Shown: positions 1 to 7,384 of the stretch, in pieces
How the letters are laid out: every line of letters begins with the position of its first letter
Position numbering within the stretch: the first letter of the stretch is position 1
NCBI RefSeq assembly: GCF_000756665.1
Contig: NZ_ARXV01000008.1
Location: 1 to 64,000, forward strand
Direction: 5' to 3'
DNA length: 64,000 nt
Origin: Alcanivorax nanhaiticus
Lineage (GTDB): Bacteria > Pseudomonadota > Gammaproteobacteria > Pseudomonadales > Alcanivoracaceae
The notes under the pieces: model-generated
The model's input: only the letters and a program-made list of their open reading frames with translations
The model's database searches: none
Told to the model about the DNA's origin: nothing
Made by a program: the position numbers and the translations under genes

Positions 1-285
1 AAGGAGTTATTCAGAGACTCCCTAGCCTTACTCCAGGAAAGCATCGCCAACGACTTTGTGCTTTCGGAAGCCGGCCACCCACCAGAATCATCACCCGGCC
101 TTTATGGCGACAGTCGTTTCTTTCCTGCCACCGGCACATTCTGGTTGGGTAATACCTGTAATACCTGGACGGCAAAAAAACTCTCCGCGGCCGGCATCCC
201 GCTGCACCGCCTTACCTTCTCAGCTGGAAGTGTGCTCAGACAGCTGACCGATCAAGCCGCCTGTCAGCCCGCCATCAACAATTAA
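1..285 (+). CDS. DUF2459 family protein, C-terminal fragment
   Basis: The frame is open from base 1, so the 5' part lies outside the window; 94 codons are seen, ending in TAA. The fragment holds GDSRFFPATGTFW followed by NTCNTWTAKKLSAAGIP, which I recognise as the C-terminal signature of the DUF2459 (TIGR02117) family, conserved bacterial proteins of roughly 220-240 residues with no established function. The NTCNTWTA block has a conserved Cys. The gene ends where the first ArsR-type dyad (285-296) begins. Family assignment is from recalled motif similarity; function is unknown. Confidence 0.7.
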   Translation, partial: KELFRDSLALLQESIANDFVLSEAGHPPESSPGLYGDSRFFPATGTFWLGNTCNTWTAKKLSAAGIPLHRLTFSAGSVLRQLTDQAACQPAINN

Positions 286-336
286 ACCAAATGGTTGAAT
301 AACCCGCCGAACAAGACTATATTCAACCTCATGGTT
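285..336. promoter_or_regulatory. Paired AACC-N4-GGTT dyads, putative ArsR operator
   Basis: Two copies of the 12-bp dyad AACC-N4-GGTT lie at 285-296 and 325-336, 40 bp apart start to start. The flanks also mirror each other: GGTTGAATA (293-301) faces TATTCAACC (320-328). The second dyad covers the ATG of the ArsR-family gene at 331. The position fits autorepression by that regulator; binding is inferred. Confidence 0.45.
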
Positions 337-660
337 AAATATAACGATCAACATCTCAGTGCTGTTTTTGCCGCTCTCGCCGACCCGACTCGGCGAGCCA
401 TGCTGCAGCAGCTTGAACAAGGTCCCTGCAGTGTTGGAGAACTGGCGGCCCCACATGCGATGTCGCTGGCAGGAGCCTCCAAACACGTGAGGGCACTGGA
501 GAAAGCCGGGCTGGTCATGCGTGAGGTGCAAGGCCGCACGCACCATTGCCGACTCAATGCCGACCCTCTGGCCGAAGCCGAGGCCTGGCTGCAACGCTAC
601 CGGGTGTTCTGGAACCACAAGCTGGATGCGCTGGAACAGGCACTCAAGGATGGAGACTGA
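331..660 (+). CDS. ArsR-family winged-helix transcriptional regulator
   Basis: 109-residue DNA-binding repressor of the ArsR/SmtB fold. The sequence has the usual LADPTRRAMLQQL helix, then CSVGELA and SLAGASKHVRALEKAGLV as the recognition helix, and a wing with VQGRTHHCRL. The ELCVCDL-type metal-binding motif of true ArsR is absent, which places it with the non-metal subgroup that is typically encoded next to SRPBCC/AHSA1 proteins, as here (14 bp gap). An upstream TTG at 295 is in frame, but ATG 331 gives the normal family N-terminus. Paired dyads overlap the start codon, suggesting autoregulation. The inducer is unknown. Confidence 0.85.
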   Translation: MVKYNDQHLSAVFAALADPTRRAMLQQLEQGPCSVGELAAPHAMSLAGASKHVRALEKAGLVMREVQGRTHHCRLNADPLAEAEAWLQRYRVFWNHKLDALEQALKDGD

Positions 661-673
661 CAGGAGATTCATC

Positions 674-1204
674 ATGGAAACAGACGTACGATTTGCAGAT
701 GCCACCACGCTGACAGTGGAACGCACACTACCCGGCCCAATCGAACGGGTCTGGGCCTACCTGACAGAACCGGACAAGCGCGCCCGCTGGTTGGGCGGCG
801 GCGTGTTGGGACAGTTTGTCGGCGGTGTAGTGGAAATTCATTTCCATAATCAGGATCTGTCTGAAGACATACAACCCGCCCCGGAGCAATATAAGTCCAT
901 CGAAAATCAGGCCACTCTGAGCGGCACCATCACGCGCTTCGAGCCCCCCCATGTGCTGGCTCATACCTGGGGCAACAACGAGGGAGAAGTCACCTTCGAG
1001 CTCACAGAAAATGATGGTCAGGTTCACCTGCTGCTGACTCATCGCAAGCTCCCCACAGACCAGGATACCCGTACCAGCGTCGCCAGTGGCTGGCATACTC
1101 ATCTGGGCATTCTCATCGAAGAATTGAACGGTCAGGCACGTAGTGCATTCTGGCCTCGCCATACCGAGCTGGAAGCTCACTATCGCAAGACCCTGGGTGA
1201 GTAG
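674..1204 (+). CDS. SRPBCC (AHSA1-like) domain protein
   Basis: 176-residue START/SRPBCC-fold protein of the Activator-of-Hsp90-ATPase-homologue-1-like group. Typical features are the opening TVERTLPGPIERVWAYLTEP, the KRARWLGGG loop, the central W-G-N strand and the C-terminal helix beginning SGWHTHLGILIEEL. These proteins enclose a hydrophobic cavity and are thought to bind small ligands. ATG 674 is preceded by AGGAG at 662-666; the longer frame upstream overlaps arsR and is not used. Co-transcription with the ArsR regulator is a recurrent genomic pairing, in which the SRPBCC protein is presumed to be the regulated partner. The ligand is unknown. Confidence 0.85.
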   Translation: METDVRFADATTLTVERTLPGPIERVWAYLTEPDKRARWLGGGVLGQFVGGVVEIHFHNQDLSEDIQPAPEQYKSIENQATLSGTITRFEPPHVLAHTWGNNEGEVTFELTENDGQVHLLLTHRKLPTDQDTRTSVASGWHTHLGILIEELNGQARSAFWPRHTELEAHYRKTLGE

Positions 1205-1250
1205 AAAAGGCAGTAAGAAAAGGGAGGAAGCATGATTAACCGTCCAGCTC

Positions 1251-1625
1251 ATGTTCCAGGGGCAGGCTAACAACGCCCTGGCATACTACGCCGACGCAAT
1301 CGCGGGATTTGTCCTGCTCCGCAAGACCCTCTACGGTCCACACGGGCCAGGTGTGGAAGGCACGGTACAAGAAGCGGTATTTTCCATCGGCGCACAGGTG
1401 GTGCAGTGCATCGACAGCCCAGTCGCTCATGATTTCGATTTCACCCCTTCGACTTCTTTGTGTCTGACCATGGAGACACAAGAACAAGTGGGAGAAACCT
1501 TTGCCGCCCTGGCGGAGGGCGGCAAGGAGCTAATGCCATTGGATAACTACGGATTCAATCCTCTTTTCGGCTGGGTGCAGGACCGCTTCGGCGTCTCCTG
1601 GCAGCTGATGCTTGCACAACCCTAG
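1251..1625 (+). CDS. PhnB-like VOC protein, 5' end probably frame-disrupted
   Basis: Glyoxalase/bleomycin-resistance fold (VOC) protein of the PhnB / 3-demethylubiquinone-methyltransferase-like group: MFQGQANNALAYY at the N-terminus and the closing block GWVQDRFGVSWQLML are typical. Family members usually begin with about 8-10 further residues ending in LMFQGQ. Such a start exists here: ATG 1232 sits 4 bases behind AGGGAGG (1221-1227) and encodes M-I-N-R-P-A-H, but in another frame that stops at 1270. ATG 1251 has no Shine-Dalgarno at proper distance. One to two bases appear to have been lost or gained between about 1245 and 1255. It follows the SRPBCC gene as a third operon member. The product may be inactive or poorly expressed. 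Confidence 0.65.
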   Translation: MFQGQANNALAYYADAIAGFVLLRKTLYGPHGPGVEGTVQEAVFSIGAQVVQCIDSPVAHDFDFTPSTSLCLTMETQEQVGETFAALAEGGKELMPLDNYGFNPLFGWVQDRFGVSWQLMLAQP

Positions 1626-1646
1626 CACGCTCTGCAGCAGGCAGGA

Positions 1647-2954
1647 TCACCGCTGCTCTTTTTTGCCTTGAGCATGGTCCAGCAAATCGTCAACAAAGGC
1701 CTGCTCTTGGTGAAGGTCATCCGCTGAGTCCGGCGCGGCCGGCAGCACCTGGTTGAGGATCACCGCCACCAGCCCACACAGGCTGATGCCCTGCAGGGTG
1801 AATTCGCCGTTACCCACCACCATGCCACCAATCCCGAAGATTAGCGTTACCGCCACGATCACCAGATTACGCTGGGCGTGAAGATCCACCTGCGCCTTGA
1901 TCAGGGTATTCATGCCCACGCTGGCAATGGAGCCAAACATGAGAATCAGGATGCCGCCCATCACAGGAGTCGGGATACTCTGTAAAAGCTGACCAAACTT
2001 GCCGATGAATGCCAGACCGATAGCGAAGATCGCCGTCCAGGTCATCACGACCGGGTTAAACACTCGGGTCAGCATGACCGCACCGGTCACTTCCGAATAG
2101 GTGGTATTCGGCGGCCCACCGAATAAGGCTGCGACCATGCTCGCGACCCCATCCCCCGTCAGGGTACGGTGCAACCCGGGCTTGCGAATATAGTCCTTGC
2201 CGGTGACATTGCTGATCGCCAACACATCACCCACATGCTCGATGGCCGGAGCCAGCGCTACCGGCACCATGAACAGGATGGCCGGCCAGTAAAACGTCGG
2301 AGCGATAAAGGCCGGCACTTCCAGCCAGCTCGACTGACTCACCGTTGTGAAGTCCACCATGCCCATGGCCAGCGCCGTGAGATACCCCACCAGCACACCA
2401 CACAGAATCGGCAGCAGCCGGAACAGACCGTGTCCCAGCGTCGCCACCAGCAAGGTCGTCAGCATGGCCACCATGGAGACCAGCAAGGCATTGGCGTAGG
2501 GGAACATCTGCATTTCCCCGTTACCATCCAGCCCCATGGCGAAATTCACTGCGGTAGGCGCCAGGCTCAGCCCGATGACCATGATGATAGGCCCGGTCAC
2601 CACCGGCGGCATCAGACGATGCAGAAAACCGGGACCGCGCCATTTCACCAGCGCCCCCAGCACCACATAAACAATGGCCGTGCAGAACAGAGCGCCCATG
2701 GTGGCCGGCACGCCCCACTGCTTGATGCCATGGGAGATCGGTGCAACAAACACGAAAGATGAAGCCAGAAAAACGGGGATAGAACGACGGGTGATCCACT
2801 GAAACAATAGCGTGCCCAGCCCAGCCGTAAACAGGGCCACACTGGGATCCAGTCCCGTCAGCAGAGGCATCAGCACCATGGCACCAAACGCCACAAACAG
2901 CATCTGCGCGCCAATCAGGATGATTTTCCAGTTCCAGAATCCCGGCTGATTCAT
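1647..2954 (-). CDS. uraA: Uracil permease, NCS2 family
   Basis: 435-residue inner-membrane nucleobase:H+ symporter of the UraA/PyrP branch of NCS2. It is hydrophobic throughout with about 14 predicted segments; recognisable blocks are FVAPISHG near helix 3, APAIEHVGDVLAIS (Q/E-H motif of substrate-binding helix 8) and FGGPPNTTYSEVTGAVMLTR (helix 10). The start is taken at ATG 2954, behind AGAGGA, rather than the in-frame start 18 codons earlier. It lies 69 bp downstream of upp on the same strand, giving a upp-uraA uracil uptake and salvage operon. Specificity for uracil over xanthine is inferred from this linkage. Confidence 0.92.
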   Translation of the reverse strand: MNQPGFWNWKIILIGAQMLFVAFGAMVLMPLLTGLDPSVALFTAGLGTLLFQWITRRSIPVFLASSFVFVAPISHGIKQWGVPATMGALFCTAIVYVVLGALVKWRGPGFLHRLMPPVVTGPIIMVIGLSLAPTAVNFAMGLDGNGEMQMFPYANALLVSMVAMLTTLLVATLGHGLFRLLPILCGVLVGYLTALAMGMVDFTTVSQSSWLEVPAFIAPTFYWPAILFMVPVALAPAIEHVGDVLAISNVTGKDYIRKPGLHRTLTGDGVASMVAALFGGPPNTTYSEVTGAVMLTRVFNPVVMTWTAIFAIGLAFIGKFGQLLQSIPTPVMGGILILMFGSIASVGMNTLIKAQVDLHAQRNLVIVAVTLIFGIGGMVVGNGEFTLQGISLCGLVAVILNQVLPAAPDSADDLHQEQAFVDDLLDHAQGKKEQR

Positions 2955-3023
2955 GCTAAGCGTTCCTCTTGTCGATTGCTGTAGCGGCCATGAAGGGAGC
3001 GAGCTCACCCCCGGGTTACCAAA

Positions 3024-3650
3024 CTAACGCGTACCGAAAATCTTGTCTCCGGCATCGCCCAGGCCCGGCACGATGTAGCCATCCGAGTTCAGCCCCTGGT
3101 CCACGGAAGCGGTATAAATATCCACATCGGGATGCAAGGCCTGCACCTTCTCGATTCCCTCCGGAGCCGCCACCAGCACCAGCGCACGAATCTGCTGGCA
3201 GCCCGCTTTCTTGAGCATGTCTATACAGGCTACCAGTGACCCCCCGGTAGCCAGCATGGGATCAATCACCAGCGCCAGACGCTCATCGATGTCATGGGCC
3301 AGCTTTTCAAAATAGGCCACCGGCTCCAGGGTTTGCTCATCTCGATACACACCTACAACGCTCACTTTGGCGCTGGGAATCAGTTCAAGCACGCCGTCGA
3401 GCATGCCGATCCCGGCACGTAAAATCGGCACCACCGTCACTTTCTTTCCCTTGATGCGCTGCGCGGCAGCAGGCCCCATCCAGGTCTCAACCTGGTAATC
3501 CTCCAATTCCAGATCACCAGTGGCTTCATAGGTCAGCAGACTACCAATCTCGGCAGTCAGCTGGCGGAAACTGCGGGTACTCAGACTCTGCTGCCGGAGC
3601 AGCCCCAGCTTGTGTTTGACCAGAGGATGGCGGACTTCATGGATCGACAT
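3024..3650 (-). CDS. upp: Uracil phosphoribosyltransferase
   Basis: 208-residue cytosolic enzyme converting uracil and PRPP to UMP and pyrophosphate (pyrimidine salvage). It starts [16 protein letters not shown], a near-invariant UPRTase N-terminus. The PRPP loop is [11 protein letters not shown], and the C-terminal [16 protein letters not shown] is the uracil-binding signature. Length equals the E. coli enzyme. A strong Shine-Dalgarno (AAGGAGA) precedes the ATG. It is the first gene of the upp-uraA operon, divergent from the small gene at 3779. Confidence 0.97.
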   Translation of the reverse strand: MSIHEVRHPLVKHKLGLLRQQSLSTRSFRQLTAEIGSLLTYEATGDLELEDYQVETWMGPAAAQRIKGKKVTVVPILRAGIGMLDGVLELIPSAKVSVVGVYRDEQTLEPVAYFEKLAHDIDERLALVIDPMLATGGSLVACIDMLKKAGCQQIRALVLVAAPEGIEKVQALHPDVDIYTASVDQGLNSDGYIVPGLGDAGDKIFGTR

Positions 3651-3778
3651 GGCAGATCTCCTTGCAGGCGGGGGAAACCGATACTCATTGTGCCCGTTAC
3701 ACAGGAAAAGTCATCGCCTGACTGTTAACCCCTCATGGGAACTGCTACTTTCAGGACAAACAACAACAAGGAAAGAGC

Positions 3779-3964
3779 GTGACCCATTCCCTTGCCGACA
3801 TGAGCAGAAAAGAGTTTGTATATGAGTGTGCCAGCCGTGCGCTGGCGGCAAGCTTCTCAAACCCCACGGCCAAGCCGTCTATCGCCAGCATGGTGCGGGA
3901 TGCCGACAAGCTGTGGGAGGAACTTCAGGAATGGGACAACGCCCGACAGGAGTCACCGCTATGA
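3779..3964 (+). CDS. Small hypothetical protein coupled to rhodanese gene
   Basis: 61-residue protein of unknown function with GTG start; AAGGAAAG at 3768-3775 supports it, and an in-frame ATG at 3800 is the alternative. The sequence is soluble and mixed-charge with an acidic C-terminal helix (DADKLWEELQEWDNA); no signal peptide or known motif is recognised. The TGA stop overlaps the ATG of the rhodanese gene by four bases (ATGA), so the two are probably translationally coupled, which is the main argument that this short frame is real. Confidence 0.6.
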   Translation: MTHSLADMSRKEFVYECASRALAASFSNPTAKPSIASMVRDADKLWEELQEWDNARQESPL

Positions 3965-4326
3965 AAATTCTGATCTCTTCCCTGCTGCTGGTGCTCAGCA
4001 TGCTGAGCTCTCCCCTCTGGGCTGCAGACAGCATCACGGTAGAACAGCTGAAGCAGGAAATGGCCAGCAACAAGGCCCCGATTATCATCGATGTACGCGA
4101 TGAGGATGAGTATCTGGCAGGCCACATCCCCGGGGCCATCATGGTCCCGGCCAAGAATGTGGAACATCACCTGGACATGCTGGACCAGTACAAGAAAGAC
4201 GAAATCGTCCTGTACTGCGTGTCGGGCCGGCGGGCCAGCGCAGCGGCTACCGCCCTGGAGAACGCGGGGTTCAAGAAGGTACGCCTGCTGGAAGGCAATT
4301 ACCCAGGCTGGCAAGCGGCCCAATAA
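3961..4326 (+). CDS. Secreted single-domain rhodanese-like protein
   Basis: 121-residue periplasmic protein. Residues 1-22 form a signal peptide ending W-A-A-D. The remainder is one rhodanese domain: IIIDVRDEDEYLAGHIPGA, then the active-site loop LYCVSGRRASAA with the catalytic Cys that would carry the persulfide, and a C-terminal LEGNYPGW. It matches the GlpE/PspE-size sulfurtransferases; PspE of E. coli is likewise periplasmic. Coupled to the small gene upstream and followed by a hairpin at 4357-4374. The physiological sulfur donor and acceptor cannot be told. Confidence 0.88.
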   Translation: MKILISSLLLVLSMLSSPLWAADSITVEQLKQEMASNKAPIIIDVRDEDEYLAGHIPGAIMVPAKNVEHHLDMLDQYKKDEIVLYCVSGRRASAAATALENAGFKKVRLLEGNYPGWQAAQ

Positions 4327-4356
4327 TCACATAACCGCATAATTCTCTGCAGAAAA

Positions 4357-4381
4357 GGTGCCCTCACGGGCACCCTTCCCC
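4357..4381 (+). terminator. Hairpin terminator after the rhodanese gene
   Basis: GGTGCCC / GGGCACC (4357-4363 and 4368-4374) with a 4-base loop, followed by CTTCCCC. The stem is perfect but the T-tract is weak, so it may terminate only partly or need Rho. Confidence 0.5.
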
Positions 4382-4455
4382 ACCCAGAATAAGCTTATTC
4401 CTATTCTTTCCCCTGTTACGACCTTCGCCCATTAGCCGCGAGGCCTTGCCGTTGC

Positions 4456-4461
4456 TATAAT
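4456..4461 (+). promoter_or_regulatory. Probable -10 box of ppa
   Basis: A perfect TATAAT lies 38 bp before the ppa start codon. TTAGCC at 4432-4437 is a poor -35 candidate at 18-bp spacing. Confidence 0.5.
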
Positions 4462-4498
4462 CCGCGCCCACCACCAACCCTGTTGAGAAGGACAGACC

Positions 4499-5032
4499 AT
4501 GGATTTTGATAAGGTTCCCGCCGGGAAAGACGTCCCTAACGATATCTACGTGGCCATCGAGATCCCGGCCAATGCCAGCCCGATCAAGTACGAGATCGAC
4601 AAGGACAGCCACGCCATCTTCGTGGACCGCTTCATGGCGACCCCCATGTTCTATCCGGCCAACTACGGCTACATCCCCAACACCCTGTCTGAAGACGGCG
4701 ACCCGCTGGACGTTCTGGTTGTAACCCCTTACCCGGTGGTTCCCGGTTCTGTGATCCGCTGCCGCCCGGTTGGCATCCTGAATATGACCGACGAAGCCGG
4801 TAAAGATGCCAAACTGGTTGCCGTACCGCACAGCAAGCTGACCAAGTCCTACGACAACGTGCAGGACATCAATGACCTGCCCGAGCTGCTGCTGGCCCAG
4901 ATCAAGCACTTCTTCGAGAACTACAAGGATCTCGAAGCGGGCAAATGGGTGAAGGTAGACGGCTGGGATGGCGTTGAAGCCGCCAAGGCCGAGATCCTGA
5001 AGTCTGTTGAAGCCTTCGAAAACGGCAAATAA
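4499..5032 (+). CDS. ppa: Inorganic pyrophosphatase, family I
   Basis: 177-residue cytosolic Mg-dependent enzyme hydrolysing pyrophosphate to phosphate, which pulls nucleic-acid and aminoacyl-tRNA synthesis forward. Family I hallmarks are visible: [27 protein letters not shown], the metal-binding DGDPLDVLV and the later [11 protein letters not shown] with [10 protein letters not shown]. Length matches E. coli Ppa (176 residues). AAGGAC precedes the ATG. It is monocistronic, bounded by the hairpin at 4357 and a strong terminator at 5068. Confidence 0.98.
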   Translation: MDFDKVPAGKDVPNDIYVAIEIPANASPIKYEIDKDSHAIFVDRFMATPMFYPANYGYIPNTLSEDGDPLDVLVVTPYPVVPGSVIRCRPVGILNMTDEAGKDAKLVAVPHSKLTKSYDNVQDINDLPELLLAQIKHFFENYKDLEAGKWVKVDGWDGVEAAKAEILKSVEAFENGK

Positions 5033-5067
5033 GACTTCGTCCAACCGGCAAGCCATTGCCGGTTATT

Positions 5068-5104
5068 AAAAAGGCCGCACCCGGCATCGGGCGCGGCCTT
5101 TTTT
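5068..5104 (+). terminator. Strong rho-independent terminator of ppa
   Basis: AAGGCCGC / GCGGCCTT stem (5071-5078, 5093-5100) extended inward by an ACCCG/CGGGC-type pairing and flanked by A-run and T-run, so it can work in both directions. Its sequence resembles the hairpins inside the heptamer elements at 7303, 31298 and 33719. Confidence 0.9.
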
Positions 5105-5120
5105 GTTGGCGAAGTCAGGC

Positions 5121-5217
5121 GAGTTTCGAGTTTCGAGTTTCGAGTTTCGAGTTTCGAAAAGCAAAATCCAAAGCACCTCACAACGGAAGAGGTTTGCTCT
5201 TCGCAACTCGAAACTCG
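5121..5217. repeat. GAGTTTC-family inverted heptamer element
   Basis: Five perfect tandem copies of GAGTTTC (5121-5155), then an inner GAAAAGCAAAATCC, about 45 bp of spacer, and inverted units GCAACTC and GAAACTC (5203-5216). It sits between the ppa terminator and the end of the AraC gene. Related elements are at 15329, 42888 and 59104. Confidence 0.8.
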
Positions 5218-5228
5218 TTTCTGCGGTG

Positions 5229-6257
5229 CTAATGCTGCTCCCGATACCCCTTCGGCGTTAGCCCACTCCAGCGTTTGAAGGCCTTGGAAAAGTTGGCCAC
5301 ATCGCTGTATCCCAACGAGTAAGCCACCTCACTGATACTGTTTTCCGGGTTGGCGAGTAATCGCTCGGCCTGCCGGTAACGCTCCTCATCCTGCAACTGC
5401 CGATAGCTGAGTCCCGCTTGCTGCAAATGCCGTTTCAGCGTCCGGGCTGACACAGCAAGCCGATCCGCCATTGCCTCCAGAGAAGGCAAGGGAGCCTGGT
5501 GATCCTGAAGGGCAGACCGGATACGCTCTGCCATGACCCCTTCTTCCTCTGTACGCCACTGGCGAAACTGCATCTCGCACTGCTCACGGGCAATGGCAGC
5601 CACCTGAGGATCAGCCAGCCTTGGACGCGCCGCCAGCGCCGACACCGGGAACACCAGCGCATCTTCCGACTGATCGAACAACACCGGCACCCCCACATCC
5701 TTTTTCAGTGCCGATAACCAGGCAGGTGCCGCTCCCTGACGGTGAATCAGAGTCCCTTCCGGCAGCGCCTCAAGAAGCTGCTCTACCATGAACGCCAGCC
5801 CAACCAACATAGCCTCGATGATAAAGTCGTGGGCAATACCCAGGGGACGAGTACTGCGCAACTGCAGATGAGCCCATCCGTCCCTTCTGACCTGGTGAAT
5901 CTCCAGAAACGGCGCCCTCAGCCCCAGAAACCGGCAGGCAGCCTCCAACGCATCCTGGGCACTGGCGCTGGACAAGGCGAGCAACCCCACCGGGCCATGC
6001 AGGGTAATGCTCATGGCGCGGGCATAACGGAACCCCAAGCCGCGGTCGCCGACCATCTCCACGCCCCGCTCTGCCACCGTCTGGGCAAGGGACATGGAGA
6101 CTCGCCGATCTACCGCCAGCAGCTCATCACGGCTTACCCCCAAGCCCGCCAGCAATGCCGGAGCATCAAGCTTCAGGGACACCAACAAATCATACAGCAG
6201 CACGACATAGATGCCCGGAACACCGGTATTTCCCCAGGGGCGGCCCGAACTCACCAT
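5229..6257 (-). CDS. AraC-family regulator with Arabinose_bd-type N-domain
   Basis: 342-residue transcription factor. The N-terminal two thirds match the PF12625 ligand-binding domain of OruR/ArgR-like AraC proteins (LLAGLGVSRDELL, later FLGLRAPFLEIHQVRRDG). The C-terminal 100 residues hold two helix-turn-helix motifs: MADRLAVSARTLKRHLQQAG and ISEVAYSLGYSDVANFSKAFKRWSG. ATG 6257 has GGAGGG seven bases upstream; the frame extends 19 codons further without a good ribosome site. It diverges from the PF10118 gene at 6370 across about 110 bp, making that gene the likeliest target. The effector is unknown. Confidence 0.88.
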   Translation of the reverse strand: MVSSGRPWGNTGVPGIYVVLLYDLLVSLKLDAPALLAGLGVSRDELLAVDRRVSMSLAQTVAERGVEMVGDRGLGFRYARAMSITLHGPVGLLALSSASAQDALEAACRFLGLRAPFLEIHQVRRDGWAHLQLRSTRPLGIAHDFIIEAMLVGLAFMVEQLLEALPEGTLIHRQGAAPAWLSALKKDVGVPVLFDQSEDALVFPVSALAARPRLADPQVAAIAREQCEMQFRQWRTEEEGVMAERIRSALQDHQAPLPSLEAMADRLAVSARTLKRHLQQAGLSYRQLQDEERYRQAERLLANPENSISEVAYSLGYSDVANFSKAFKRWSGLTPKGYREQH

Positions 6258-6369
6258 TTGTTGGCCCTCCACAACAAGACCTTTGACTGCAAGACACCGC
6301 ATAGTAGTTGTCATTGAGCAATGTCATCAATCCTCAATGCAGGATTGACCCTTCATGCCAGGAGACATC

Positions 6370-7233
6370 ATGAAGCTTTCGCTGACAAAAAAACAAAAGG
6401 CCCCAGTGGTGCCCATTACCCCACGCCGCATGGGGTTCTCTTTCGATGGCATCAAGCACGATGATTACTGGTTTGATAACGATCCGGTTCTCACCCACTT
6501 GTTGAACATCCTGTCACTGACCTTCCCGGATGGCGAACGTTTCTTTGTAGACTCCGTTCGTGCCCTGAGAGATCAGGTGCAAGACAAGGAGCGGCAGAAA
6601 GACATTTCCGGCTTTATCGGCCAGGAAGCCATGCACTCACTGGAACACCAGGCATTCAACGACCTGATCGCTGACGGTAAATACGATGACATCGTCGGCA
6701 AGGCACTGGCCGTCACCAACAAACTGTTGGCGGGCGCCCGTAAGCACATGAGCAAACGCCAGCAACTGGCTGCGACCGCTGGCCTGGAGCACTTCACAGC
6801 CATCCTCGCTGATGCCATCCTGCGTCGCCCGGACCTGATCAATAAAATGGACCCGGCGGTACGCGACTTGTGGGTATGGCATGCCATCGAGGAAACCGAG
6901 CACAAGGCGGTAGCCTACGATCTCTATAAAGACGTCAACGGCAATTACCTGGAACGTCAGCGCCTGTTCCTTTCCAGCACCGCTTACCTGATCGGCTTCT
7001 CCAGCTACTTCACCTGGCAGATGCTCAAGCGCGACAACGTGCACAAGAAACCTCTGACGCTAGCCAAGGGTCTATGGAAAGGTTTTGGCTACCGAGGTGT
7101 GATCAGCAGCATCGTCCCAGCCTGGTTCTCCTACCTGAAACCCGGCTTCCATCCCTGGGACGATGACAACAGCGCACTGATCGAAGAATGGCGTTCGAGT
7201 TTGCCGAAACCGAAGGGGAAGAACGCGGCGTGA
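6370..7233 (+). CDS. PF10118 predicted metal-dependent hydrolase
   Basis: 287-residue protein of the PF10118 family (COG3687, annotated as predicted metal-dependent hydrolase). Conserved acidic/histidine motifs are visible: DFxGQEAMHSLEH-like segment (FIGQEAMHSLEH), LEHFTAILAD and WHAIEETEHKAVAYDLY. The E-x-x-H arrangement resembles ferritin-like di-iron proteins, so an oxygenase or hydrolase role are both open. The start is chosen at ATG 6370 behind AGGAGA (6360-6365) rather than the in-frame ATG 6355. It is divergent from an AraC regulator and followed by a heptamer element with a terminator. Confidence 0.85.
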   Translation: MKLSLTKKQKAPVVPITPRRMGFSFDGIKHDDYWFDNDPVLTHLLNILSLTFPDGERFFVDSVRALRDQVQDKERQKDISGFIGQEAMHSLEHQAFNDLIADGKYDDIVGKALAVTNKLLAGARKHMSKRQQLAATAGLEHFTAILADAILRRPDLINKMDPAVRDLWVWHAIEETEHKAVAYDLYKDVNGNYLERQRLFLSSTAYLIGFSSYFTWQMLKRDNVHKKPLTLAKGLWKGFGYRGVISSIVPAWFSYLKPGFHPWDDDNSALIEEWRSSLPKPKGKNAA

Positions 7234-7237
7234 GTTC

Positions 7238-7378
7238 AGTGAACAGTTAACAGTGAATAGTGAACAGCGTCGCGAGCCAGGTTTTTTAAAGGTTTAAAAC
7301 GCAAGAGGCCGCGCCCAGGGTTGGGCGCGGCCTCTTTGTTTTGGAAAACAGCAGGCGCTGGACGCGCAACTGTTCACT
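7238..7378. repeat. GTTAACT-family inverted heptamer element with hairpin
   Basis: Left array of four 7-bp units AGTGAAC, AGTTAAC, AGTGAAT, AGTGAAC (7238-7265), inner border AGCGTCGCG, a perfect 14-bp GC-rich hairpin (7303-7336), inner border GCGCAAC, and one inverted unit GTTCACT (7372-7378). It fills the gap between two convergent genes. Confidence 0.8.
7303..7340. terminator. Bidirectional terminator inside heptamer element
   Basis: Perfect 14-bp stem AAGAGGCCGCGCCC / GGGCGCGGCCTCTT with a 6-base loop, followed by TTTGTTTT. It would stop transcription of the PF10118 gene and, on the other strand, of the DUF2333 operon less efficiently. Near-identical stems occur at 31298 and 33719. Confidence 0.85.
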
Positions 7379-7384
7379 GAAGTC

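Noticed and set aside
521..673. Longer N-terminus for the SRPBCC protein
   Set aside because: This stretch overlaps arsR in another frame and does not resemble the family; ATG 674 has a good ribosome site.
5121..5155. Tandem GAGTTTC array considered as a CRISPR or simple microsatellite
   Set aside because: Units are 7 bp without spacers, so not CRISPR; the inverted partner array and related copies elsewhere argue against a mere microsatellite.
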